From positions 1 to 9,131 of the forward strand of contig CABUQL010000032.1 in assembly GCA_902493665.1 (NCBI GenBank): a stretch of DNA of 9,131 nucleotides, written 5' to 3'. This document shows positions 1 through 6,089 of the stretch, one piece after another. A program made the position numbers and the translations under genes. How positions within the stretch are numbered: position 1 is the first letter of the stretch; every line of letters begins with the position of its first letter. This stretch comes from an uncultured Eubacteriales bacterium (GTDB lineage: Bacteria > Bacillota > Clostridia > UMGS1810). The notes under the pieces were generated by a model. It did no database searches and was not told where the DNA came from. It worked only from the letters and a program-made list of their open reading frames with translations.

Positions 1-385
1 AAAGTATGTATTCCGCCATTGAGTATCTAAAAGCTGCAATAATTCCCGGAATTACAAAAAGAAGCGACCAAAGAGTAATAAATATATATTTTAATATATA
101 CAAAACAAATGAACGCCAAAAAATTTTGAATCCGTCAAAAACGGCAATCCATGTTCCGTCGCCGTGCTTTGCAATGTTAAGATAAACACCTGCAATTCCC
201 ACTAAAAACGGACCTGTTACAAAAATTGCAATAACGGGAGCCGATAAAATTTCTACTTTCAAAAATGCAAACACAAAAGAAATTGGCGCGCCGCCCAGCC
301 ATGCTATTATAATGGAAATTAGAGCGTCTTTAAAACCGTAAGCCATATTTTCTTTTGCAGCTTCTTTAAGCATTGTTCTGGTCAT
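1..385 (-). CDS. DUF975 family integral membrane protein (5' part, cut by window edge)
   Basis: I translated this from the minus strand: 128 codons are open from the ATG at 385-383 to the window edge, with no stop, so the C-terminus is missing. The protein is very hydrophobic, with likely membrane segments at about residues 21-42, 47-70 and 92-118. The stretch FDGFKIF (83-89) and the following segment ending in LLFVIPGIIAAFRYSMAEY (about 108-126) resemble the conserved core of DUF975 proteins, which are multi-pass membrane proteins of unknown function common in Firmicutes. The start is supported by AAAGGAAG at 393-400, seven bases upstream; a second in-frame ATG four codons later has no comparable site. 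It is divergent from the DUF421 gene. The family call is from memory of its sequence pattern. No function is claimed. Confidence 0.75.
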   Translation of the reverse strand, partial: MTRTMLKEAAKENMAYGFKDALISIIIAWLGGAPISFVFAFLKVEILSAPVIAIFVTGPFLVGIAGVYLNIAKHGDGTWIAVFDGFKIFWRSFVLYILKYIFITLWSLLFVIPGIIAAFRYSMAEYIL

Positions 386-417
386 AATAACACTTCCTTT
401 AATTTTTTTCTTAATTA

Positions 418-446
418 ATTATACACATTTTTCTGTAAAAATACAA
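418..446 (-). promoter_or_regulatory. Candidate sigma-A promoter for the DUF975 gene
   Basis: On the minus strand a perfect -10 hexamer TATAAT (418-423) lies 17 bp downstream of TTGTAT (441-446), which keeps the TTG of the -35 consensus but only 3 of 6 bases. The predicted transcription start would fall near 410, about 25 bases before the ATG at 385. In such AT-rich sequence TATAAT can occur by chance, so this is only a candidate. Confidence 0.4.
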
Positions 447-456
447 TACGTTTATA
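437..456. repeat. 20-bp motif, copy A (shared with 4223-4242)
   Basis: The plus strand reads AAAAATACAATACGTTTATA. The same 20 bases with one change (T to G at position 16) recur at 4223-4242, upstream of dnaG. Both copies lie upstream of a minus-strand gene and in the same orientation relative to it. They may be a shared protein-binding site, related promoter sequences, or coincidence in AT-rich DNA. Confidence 0.55.
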
Positions 457-526
457 CATAAAATCAGGTGAAAAAAGAAAAAATACAATAAAAATCAAAT
501 ATGCGTTTCATTGCACGGAGGAAAAT

Positions 527-1231
527 ATGGATTTACTTTTTATTGCATTTAAATCGTTTTCGTCAATTACGGTTTTGTTTATTCTCACAAAACTTATAGG
601 CAGCAAGCAAATAAGCGAGCTTAATATGTTTGATTACATCAACAGTATCACAATAGGTTCAATTGCCGCAGAAATGGCAACCGACCTTGAAAAAAGCTAC
701 TTTACGCCGATAGTTGCCATGGTTGTTTATGCGGCTGTTGTTCTTTTAATAAACCTTGCTTCGTCAAAGTCGCTTAAATGCAGACGTTTTTTCAACGGAA
801 AATCCGTTGTGCTTTTTGATAAGGGCAAGCTTTGTGAGAAGAATTTTGCAAAAACAAAGCTTGATATAAACGAATTTTTGACGGCATGCCGCACGAACGG
901 TTATTTTGATATTTCTCAGCTTGAAACGGTTTTCATCGAGCCGAACGGCAGACTTTCGTTTTTGCCCAAATCGCAGTACAGACCCGTAAATCCCGATGAT
1001 TTAAGTCTTACGGCAAAATGCGAACGTCCTTCGGTTTCGATAATTCTTGACGGTCAGATTCTTTACGAAAACTTAAAAAAGACCGGCAATAACGAAAAAT
1101 GGCTTGAAAATCAGCTAAAATATTGCAATGTAAAAGATGTTAAAAACGTTTTTTATGCGTTTTGTTCGCACAACAAGCTTACCGTTTACGAAAAAACCGA
1201 CAAAAAGACCGACAACGACATTTTCCAATAA
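527..1231 (+). CDS. DUF421/YetF family membrane protein
   Basis: A 234-residue protein with three likely N-terminal membrane segments (about 5-24, 37-52 and 58-78) and a soluble cytoplasmic domain. The motif SKQISELNMFDYINSITIGS (about 26-45) and the later GYFDI..LE.VFIEPNGRLSFLPK pattern (about 125-148) match the DUF421/YetF family (YetF, YdfS and YrbG types in Bacillus). Some relatives are linked to spore membranes and spore resistance, but the biochemical role is not settled, and a sporulation role here would be inference. The start is well supported by GGAGG at 517-521, five bases before the ATG. Length is normal for the family. It is divergent from the DUF975 gene and convergent with rpoD, so probably monocistronic, ending at the terminator at 1293-1335. 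Confidence 0.88.
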   Translation: MDLLFIAFKSFSSITVLFILTKLIGSKQISELNMFDYINSITIGSIAAEMATDLEKSYFTPIVAMVVYAAVVLLINLASSKSLKCRRFFNGKSVVLFDKGKLCEKNFAKTKLDINEFLTACRTNGYFDISQLETVFIEPNGRLSFLPKSQYRPVNPDDLSLTAKCERPSVSIILDGQILYENLKKTGNNEKWLENQLKYCNVKDVKNVFYAFCSHNKLTVYEKTDKKTDNDIFQ

Positions 1232-1292
1232 TAAAATTTTGTAAGATATTAAAAAGATCGCCATAATGTGCGGTGTACGGCTCTCCACGTAC

Positions 1293-1335
1293 AAAACCCG
1301 AAAGCAACAAACTTTAACGTTACTTTCGGGTTTTT
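1293..1335. terminator. Bidirectional rho-independent terminator between DUF421 gene and rpoD
   Basis: A perfect 12-bp inverted repeat, AAAACCCGAAAG (1293-1304) and CTTTCGGGTTTT (1323-1334). The stem can be extended inward past one mismatch by AAC (1306-1308) with GTT (1319-1321). On the plus strand it is followed by a T run to 1335; on the minus strand the arm itself ends in TTTT. It sits between two convergent genes (stops at 1231 plus and 1353 minus), so it probably ends transcription from both sides. Confidence 0.88.
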
Positions 1336-1352
1336 AATATTCACGAATAAAA

Positions 1353-2459
1353 TTATTCAAGAAAATCTTTTAATTTTCTGCTTCTGCTCGGATGTCTTAA
1401 TTTTCTGAGCGCCTTTGCCTCAATCTGACGGATACGCTCTCTTGTTACGTCAAATTCTTTTCCGACTTCTTCAAGTGTTCTCGGTCTTCCGTCATCAAGT
1501 CCGAATCTTAATCTTAAAACCTTTTCTTCTCTGGGAGTAAGACTTTTTAAAACATCGGTAAGCTGTTCTTTTAAAAGCATAAACGCTGCCATATCGCTCG
1601 GTGCGGGAGCGTCGTTATCGGGGATAAAATCTCCCAAAATGCTGTCTTCTTCTTCGCCGATAGGTGTTTCAAGCGATACGGGTTCCTGTGCGATTTTCAT
1701 TATTTCACGCACTCTGTCTTCGCTCATATTCATAACTTTTGCAATTTCGTCAACTCTCGGTTCGCGTCCGAGTTCCTGCAAAAGCTGACGCGATACTCTT
1801 ATAAGTTTGTTTATTGTTTCCACCATATGAACGGGGATTCTTATTGTTCTTGCTTGGTCTGCAATTGCTCTTGTAATAGCCTGTCTTATCCACCAGGTTG
1901 AAAATTTAAATCCTTTTGTGCAGTCAAATTTTTCAACTGCTTTAATAAGTCCTAAGTTTCCTTCCTGAATAAGGTCAAGAAACAGCATTCCTCTGCCGAC
2001 ATATCTTTTTGCTATGCTGACAACAAGCCTTAAGTTTGCTTCGGAAAGACGTTTTTTTGCGGTTTCGTCACCGTTTGCCATTCTTTCGGCAAGCTCTATT
2101 TCCTCGTTTGCGCTGAGAAGCGGAACTTTTCCGATTTCTTTAAGATACATTCTTACCGGGTCGTCAAGTCCGACGCCTTCGGGAATTGAAAGGTCAATTT
2201 CCTCAGTCCCCGTCTGCTGAATTTCGTGAAGCTCCTTGTCAAGGTCTTCAACGATTTCAATACCGAGATTTAAAAGTGTATCGTTAACCTTTTCGATTTG
2301 CTTTTCGTCAAGTTCAAATTCGGACAGAGCATCTCTTATTTCCTTGTAGGTTAAAACGCCTTTTTTCTGACCTAAGTCGATAAGCTCGCGGATTACGGCT
2401 TTTTTTGTATTCGGTTCGCTGCCGGGGTCAGGTGTGTTTATTTTTTCATTTTCAGTCAT
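1353..2459 (-). CDS. rpoD: RNA polymerase housekeeping sigma factor (sigma-70/SigA)
   Basis: A 368-residue primary sigma factor, which directs RNA polymerase to housekeeping promoters. Domains in order: a short region 1.1 (about 20-80), region 1.2 (about 100-130, with MYLKEIGKVPLLSANEE), and region 2 (about 140-215). Region 2 carries the core-binding LDLIQEGNLGLIKAVEKF, the promoter-melting KFSTWWIRQAI and the -10 reading RTIRIPVHM. Region 3 covers about 216-290 and region 4 about 300-368, with LTPREEKVLRLRFGL and the -35 helix-turn-helix DVTRERIRQIEAKALRKLR. The compact form, with region 1.2 and region 2 nearly contiguous, is typical of Firmicutes and lacks the long insert of E. coli RpoD. 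A very strong site AAAGGAGGAG (2468-2477) abuts the dnaG stop, so translation may be coupled to dnaG. It is the last gene of the minus-strand cluster. Confidence 0.98.
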   Translation of the reverse strand: MTENEKINTPDPGSEPNTKKAVIRELIDLGQKKGVLTYKEIRDALSEFELDEKQIEKVNDTLLNLGIEIVEDLDKELHEIQQTGTEEIDLSIPEGVGLDDPVRMYLKEIGKVPLLSANEEIELAERMANGDETAKKRLSEANLRLVVSIAKRYVGRGMLFLDLIQEGNLGLIKAVEKFDCTKGFKFSTWWIRQAITRAIADQARTIRIPVHMVETINKLIRVSRQLLQELGREPRVDEIAKVMNMSEDRVREIMKIAQEPVSLETPIGEEEDSILGDFIPDNDAPAPSDMAAFMLLKEQLTDVLKSLTPREEKVLRLRFGLDDGRPRTLEEVGKEFDVTRERIRQIEAKALRKLRHPSRSRKLKDFLE

Positions 2460-2467
2460 AGAATATG

Positions 2468-2477
2468 CTCCTCCTTT
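2468..2477 (-). promoter_or_regulatory. Strong ribosome binding site of rpoD
   Basis: AAAGGAGGAG on the minus strand ends eight bases before the rpoD ATG (2459-2457) and directly touches the dnaG stop codon (2478-2480). It fixes the rpoD start. Its position makes translational coupling between primase and sigma factor plausible. Confidence 0.85.
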
Positions 2478-4202
2478 CTACTTCTCATTTTTAAAGATTT
2501 CGTTAATAGCGTCAATATTTCCTGCTTTCAAAAGTTTTTCAACCTCTCTGCGTTTTAGCTCTTCTTTTATCGCCGATGCATAATCACGTGCCGCCGATGC
2601 CTTGTCTTCGCATTTTAAGTCAAGACTCAGTATTTTTGTAATTTCGCTGACATCGTCATCATCAAAATCGGTTGCCAAAAGAGATGCGTCTATTTTTTTA
2701 GGAAAATTTTCCTTAATTTGCTTAAAAATTTGTTTGTGAAGATTTTTTTCAAATAAATCTTCTTTTATAATATCCTCGTTTTTCGCAAGCGCATTCGCAT
2801 CTGATGCAATAAGCGAAAGAATCGCCTCCTGCGATTTTAAAAGTCTGTCGCTTTTTTTTGAGTTCATAAATCCGAGTGTTTCGGGAATTTTAAAATCAGT
2901 TTGCACTCTTTTTGTTTTGCCGAGCTGAAGGTATATTGCCTGCGGAGTAATTGAGGTGATTTTTGAAATTTCACTTACAAAAACATCAAGTTCGATGTTG
3001 TTTGTAACTTTTTGAAGATACGGAATTAATTCATTTACGTATAAAACCTTTTCTTCGTTGTTTTTTAAATTGTATTTTTCCCCGAAAATCTGCATTAAAT
3101 ACGCAATGTCACTCTTTTTTTGCGAAACAATAAGATTAAATCTGTCTGAGCCGTATTTATTGATAAATTCGTCGGTGTCTTTTGCGCCGGTAACACGCAT
3201 AACGCTTACCTTAACATCTGCATCTCGGAGAATTGAAATTGCCCTTTTTGCGGCGGCTTGTCCTGCTTCGTCGCTGTCGTAGCAAATCACAACCTCGTTA
3301 AAATATCGTTTCATAAGCTTTGCCTGGTCGGTTGTAAGAGATGTTCCCAGAGATGCGGTTACATTGAAAAATCCGTATTTCATAAGCGAAATAACGTCCA
3401 TGTAGCCTTCAACCAGAATAACAAAGTCTTTTTTTGATTTTTTCGCGATGTTTAATGCGTAAAGATTTTTGCTTTTGTTGTAAACAAGCGTGTCGGGGGA
3501 ATTTAAGTATTTGGGATTTACATCTTCGTTAATTCTTCTTGCGCCGAATCCGATTATTTTATCGTTTACATTAAAAATCGGAAACATGATGCGGTTTCTG
3601 AATTTGTCGAAATATTCGTTTTTGTCGTTTTTTGTAATAAGTCCGGCATTTAAAATGTCACTCTCGGAAAATCCTTTACTTAAAAGATAGTCGTAAAGAC
3701 TTCTTTTTTGATTTGGAGAATAACCGAGAAAAAAGCTTTTTGCAACTTTTCCGCTAATATTTCTTTTTTTGAAATATTCAACTGCCGCTTTGCCGTCGTC
3801 CGTTGAAAGGTGAGAGTAAAAAAAACGGGCCGCTTCGGTGTTGATGTTAAAAAGCGTTTCCTTGCGGTCTTTTATTTCAAGCTCTTTTTTTGCATCGTAT
3901 CCGTTATTTACGGGAAGTGCAATGTTTGCTCTTTGCGCAAGGTATTTAACTGCCTCCGTAAAAGTTAAGTTGTCGGTTTTCATAACAAAATTAATAACCG
4001 TTCCGCCTACGCCGCAGCCGAAACAGTGGAAAATTCCTTTTTGAGGCGAAACCGAAAACGACGGAGTTTTTTCATTGTGAAACGGGCAAAGACCCATATA
4101 GTTTGCGCCGCTTTTTTTAAGCCTTACGTGCTCTGAAACAACATCGACAATGTCGTTTTTTTCAATTACCTCCTGAATAATATATTCGGGATACAATGGC
4201 AT
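2478..4202 (-). CDS. dnaG: DNA primase DnaG
   Basis: Makes the short RNA primers used by the replicative polymerase. I place the start at the ATG at 4202-4200 (574 residues, MPLYPEY...), which matches the usual DnaG N-terminus and has GGTGA at 4210-4214. The longer frame from a TTG at 4232 adds ten residues with no family support. Zinc-ribbon ligands are Cys39, His42, Cys60 and Cys63. The catalytic core includes FRNRIMFPI (201-209) and KYLNSPDT (231-238). The TOPRIM domain carries VEGYMD (Glu265, Asp269) and CYDSDEAGQ (Asp309, Asp311), the expected metal-binding acids. The usual KDPDE motif reads KDTDE (341-345). From about residue 440 onward lies the poorly conserved helicase-binding region. 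All key residues are present and the length is normal. It lies 18 bp before rpoD and 114 bp after dgt. Confidence 0.97.
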   Translation of the reverse strand: MPLYPEYIIQEVIEKNDIVDVVSEHVRLKKSGANYMGLCPFHNEKTPSFSVSPQKGIFHCFGCGVGGTVINFVMKTDNLTFTEAVKYLAQRANIALPVNNGYDAKKELEIKDRKETLFNINTEAARFFYSHLSTDDGKAAVEYFKKRNISGKVAKSFFLGYSPNQKRSLYDYLLSKGFSESDILNAGLITKNDKNEYFDKFRNRIMFPIFNVNDKIIGFGARRINEDVNPKYLNSPDTLVYNKSKNLYALNIAKKSKKDFVILVEGYMDVISLMKYGFFNVTASLGTSLTTDQAKLMKRYFNEVVICYDSDEAGQAAAKRAISILRDADVKVSVMRVTGAKDTDEFINKYGSDRFNLIVSQKKSDIAYLMQIFGEKYNLKNNEEKVLYVNELIPYLQKVTNNIELDVFVSEISKITSITPQAIYLQLGKTKRVQTDFKIPETLGFMNSKKSDRLLKSQEAILSLIASDANALAKNEDIIKEDLFEKNLHKQIFKQIKENFPKKIDASLLATDFDDDDVSEITKILSLDLKCEDKASAARDYASAIKEELKRREVEKLLKAGNIDAINEIFKNEK

Positions 4203-4209
4203 AATAAAA

Positions 4210-4214
4210 TCACC
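4210..4214 (-). promoter_or_regulatory. Ribosome binding site that decides the dnaG start
   Basis: GGTGA on the minus strand lies seven bases before the ATG at 4202. It is a moderate Shine-Dalgarno match, but it supports this ATG over the upstream in-frame TTG at 4232, where I see no site. Confidence 0.65.
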
Positions 4215-4222
4215 GTTTCTTA

Positions 4223-4242
4223 AAAAATACAATACGTGTATA
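4223..4242. repeat. 20-bp motif, copy B (shared with 437-456)
   Basis: The plus strand reads AAAAATACAATACGTGTATA, 19 of 20 identical to the copy upstream of the DUF975 gene. It lies 20 bases upstream of the dnaG ATG and overlaps the palindrome at 4233-4252. Confidence 0.55.
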
Positions 4243-4252
4243 ATTCCACGTA
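4233..4252. repeat. Inverted repeat TACGTG-N8-CACGTA upstream of dnaG
   Basis: Two perfect 6-base arms (4233-4238 and 4247-4252) flank an 8-base centre, a geometry suited to a dimeric regulator. It lies about 30-50 bases before the dnaG start and overlaps the best local -10 look-alike, so a bound protein could block transcription. As a hairpin the stem is short, so a DNA operator seems more likely than an RNA structure. I do not recognise it as any named regulator's box. Confidence 0.35.
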
Positions 4253-4316
4253 ATTTTTTATTCGACTTTTTTTATCAAATTCCTTCTTTTAATAGAATAA
4301 AAAAATTAAAATCGGT

Positions 4317-5309
4317 CTAATTCCATGTTTTTGGGATAAAAATTTCCGTAAATTTGTTAAGAATGTACCTGTCGGTCATACTTGCAATGTAATCGCACAC
4401 AACAACTTCGCGGTCGTAACCGTCTAAAAGAAGTTTAAATTCGTCCGTAAGCTTTTCGGGATTTTTCATAAAATACTCGTAAAGCTTTTCTATAACAAGT
4501 TTAACTTTCACATCTTCAACCGCAATTTTTTTGTATACGCTTTCAAAAAGAAAAGAGCGCAGACCCATCATGGCGCTTTCGATTGTTTCGGTCATTTTTA
4601 CGGTGTTTGTTTTAAATGTGTTTTCAACAAGGTCTTTAATAAGCGTGTCAATTCTTTCTGACGATGAGTGCCCGAGCAGCGATGTGTACTCGCTCGGAAT
4701 ATCGCTTTCTTTAAGCATGCCCGCTCTTACCGCATCGTCGATATCGTGATTTAAATATGCAATTCTGTCGGCATATTTAATGATTTTTCCTTCAAACGTT
4801 TCGGCGCACATATCGCCTGTGTGGTTTAAAATTCCATCGCGGACCTCATACGTTAAGTTAAGACCTTTTCCGTCCTTTTCGAGAACGTCCACAACTCTCA
4901 GGCTTTGCTCATAATGTTTAAATCCTTTCGGGGATAAATCATTTAAAACCATTTCTCCCATGTGCCCGAACGGCGTGTGACCGAGGTCATGGCCGAGCGC
5001 TATGGCTTCTGTAAGGTCGCAGTTTAACATAAGCGCTTTTGAAACCGTCACCGCAATCTGCGAAACTTCAAGAGTGTGCGTAAGACGTGTTCTGAAATGG
5101 TCATTGTTCGGCGATATAAATACCTGCGTTTTGTGTTTTAAGCGGCGAAACGCCTTTGAGTGAACGATTCTGTCACGGTCGCGGGCAAACTCGGTTCTGA
5201 TATTGCATTTTTCATCGTTTTTAAGTCTGCCTTTTGTGCTGTCTGAAAAACATGCGTTTTTTGAGAAGATTTTGCGCTCGTTTAATTCTGAAATTTCCCT
5301 GAAGTTCAT
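4317..5309 (-). CDS. dgt: HD-domain deoxyguanosinetriphosphate triphosphohydrolase-like protein (dNTPase)
   Basis: A 330-residue member of the Dgt family, which removes triphosphate from dNTPs (classically dGTP) to give the nucleoside. The HD metal site is intact: His78 in RLTHT, His107-Asp108 in GHDLGHTPFGH (106-116), and Asp181 in KYADRIAYLNHD. The N-terminal FARDRDRIVHSKAFRRLKHK (about 41-60) is also characteristic. Length fits the shorter Firmicute type rather than the long E. coli enzyme. Substrate preference cannot be read from the sequence, since related proteins may use several dNTPs or need allosteric dNTP activation. AAGGAGGC at 5316-5323 supports the ATG at 5309. It follows the phosphatase gene by 44 bp and precedes dnaG, which suggests a link to dNTP pools at replication, although its actual role is inferred. 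Confidence 0.94.
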   Translation of the reverse strand: MNFREISELNERKIFSKNACFSDSTKGRLKNDEKCNIRTEFARDRDRIVHSKAFRRLKHKTQVFISPNNDHFRTRLTHTLEVSQIAVTVSKALMLNCDLTEAIALGHDLGHTPFGHMGEMVLNDLSPKGFKHYEQSLRVVDVLEKDGKGLNLTYEVRDGILNHTGDMCAETFEGKIIKYADRIAYLNHDIDDAVRAGMLKESDIPSEYTSLLGHSSSERIDTLIKDLVENTFKTNTVKMTETIESAMMGLRSFLFESVYKKIAVEDVKVKLVIEKLYEYFMKNPEKLTDEFKLLLDGYDREVVVCDYIASMTDRYILNKFTEIFIPKTWN

Positions 5310-5353
5310 TTTGCCGCCTCCTTAATTTTTAATTCATATCAAATATCTGGATT

Positions 5354-6070
5354 TTACTTATAAAAATCGGGATAAAGTCCTGACTTTGACACTTCTTCGC
5401 CTCCTGCATAAAGGTGCGATGTGTCGCCGATTTGAATGCATTTAAAGTGAGATGCGCCTTCTCTGTCTGTTTCTGTAATAAGCGTTGTTACCGAAGAAGT
5501 CGGCAAAAACAGATTGTGCCATGAAACGATAAGCGGAAGTCCCGTAAGATACGAGATTATAGCAAGTCCCATTCCGCAGTGGCAGAAAAGCGCAATTGTT
5601 TCTTCTTTTTCGGCTGCTTTTTCATTGAGAATATATTTAAGTCCGCATTTTGTTACACCGTGTTTTTTCAAAAGCTCATAAATGCCTTTGTGAGTTTCGT
5701 TTAACACGTCAATGACGGTGCCGTTTTTGATAAGGTCATCTGCCAAAAATTTTTCGCTGTCAAGAAAGTTTTTGTTGCCTGTCCAGTATGAGGGCGGCAA
5801 ATCCCAAGCAATACGGTCTTTTCCCGACCAGGGGGATTTTACGTAACCCGAAAATTCCTTAAGCCAGTCAAGAACGGTGTAAGAGGCATTTTTTAAGTCC
5901 ATTGTAGGCTTTGCGGTATCTTTTGCTCTGCCAAGAGGCGATGAATAGAATGCGTCAATGTGAATTTTGTTAAGCCTTTCGGAAAGAAGCTTTGCTTCGC
6001 GAAATCCTTTTTCGGTAAGCGAATCAATTGAGTAATCGGGGTCGCCGTGACGTATTATAAGAATTTTCAT
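5354..6070 (-). CDS. Histidine phosphatase (phosphoglycerate mutase-like) family protein, substrate unknown
   Basis: A 238-residue single-domain protein of the histidine phosphatase superfamily, which passes phosphate through a catalytic histidine. It has RHG at residues 7-9 (His8 nucleophile), Arg48 in SSPLGRAKDTA, a likely acid donor at Glu72, and the second histidine at His164 in FCHCGMG, where most relatives have SHG or GHG. The C-terminus has the distinctive GDTSHLYAGGE (215-225), which I recall from a clostridial subgroup of unknown function. It should not be called a glycolytic mutase: the residues around Glu72 and the overall shape resemble the broad-specificity or small-molecule phosphatases. 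GGGAG (6077-6081) supports the ATG. It lies 19 bp after folD and 44 bp before dgt, so a nucleotide or folate-related substrate is possible but unproven. Confidence 0.88.
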   Translation of the reverse strand: MKILIIRHGDPDYSIDSLTEKGFREAKLLSERLNKIHIDAFYSSPLGRAKDTAKPTMDLKNASYTVLDWLKEFSGYVKSPWSGKDRIAWDLPPSYWTGNKNFLDSEKFLADDLIKNGTVIDVLNETHKGIYELLKKHGVTKCGLKYILNEKAAEKEETIALFCHCGMGLAIISYLTGLPLIVSWHNLFLPTSSVTTLITETDREGASHFKCIQIGDTSHLYAGGEEVSKSGLYPDFYK

Positions 6071-6089
6071 AATAATCTCCCGTATGAAT

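Larger units (their letters stand above)
386..526. other. Divergent intergenic region between DUF975 and DUF421 genes
   Basis: This 141-bp, very AT-rich gap must hold the start signals for two divergent membrane-protein genes. It contains a plausible minus-strand promoter (418-446), a 20-bp motif that recurs before dnaG (437-456), and a small palindrome TTTAT-AC-ATAAA (451-462). The string AAAAATACAATA occurs twice, at 437-448 and 479-490. For the plus-strand gene I see no convincing -35/-10 pair. TACAAT at 484-489 is the best -10 look-alike, but it has no -35 at the right distance. Confidence 0.5.
4203..4316. other. Intergenic region between dgt and dnaG, the longest gap in the minus-strand cluster
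   Basis: This 114-bp AT-rich gap is where dnaG-rpoD could have its own promoter. On the minus strand TTGATA (4273-4278, 5 of 6 to the -35 consensus) has only a poor partner at 17 bp. TATACA (4237-4242) could be a -10 but its -35 is weak. An AT-only inverted repeat TTTTAAT/ATTAAAA (4287-4293 and 4305-4311) just after dgt is too weak to call a terminator. The gap also holds the second copy of the 20-bp motif, a palindrome at 4233-4252, and a plus-strand TATAAT at 4239-4244. Confidence 0.45.

Noticed and set aside
1266..1337. 23-residue plus-strand small ORF beginning ATGTGCGGT
   Set aside because: It has no ribosome binding site and runs through the terminator stem, so its frame is probably accidental.
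2014..2220. Plus-strand open frame opposite rpoD
   Set aside because: It lies wholly antisense to a certain sigma-factor gene, has no ribosome binding site, and the peptide looks like a mirror of conserved codons.
3058..4044. Three plus-strand open frames opposite dnaG (3058-3282, 3490-3690, 3838-4044)
   Set aside because: All are antisense to intact, conserved primase sequence and rich in Ser, Leu and Phe, as expected for shadows of Lys/Glu-rich coding DNA.
4203..4232. N-terminal extension of dnaG from a TTG at 4232
   Set aside because: The ten extra residues do not belong to the primase N-terminus, and the ATG at 4202 has its own ribosome binding site.
4287..4311. Possible terminator after dgt (TTTTAAT/ATTAAAA inverted repeat)
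   Set aside because: The stem contains only A-T pairs with an 11-base loop, too weak to count as an intrinsic terminator.
4531..4749. Plus-strand open frame opposite dgt
   Set aside because: Antisense shadow of a conserved HD-domain gene, with no supporting start signal.
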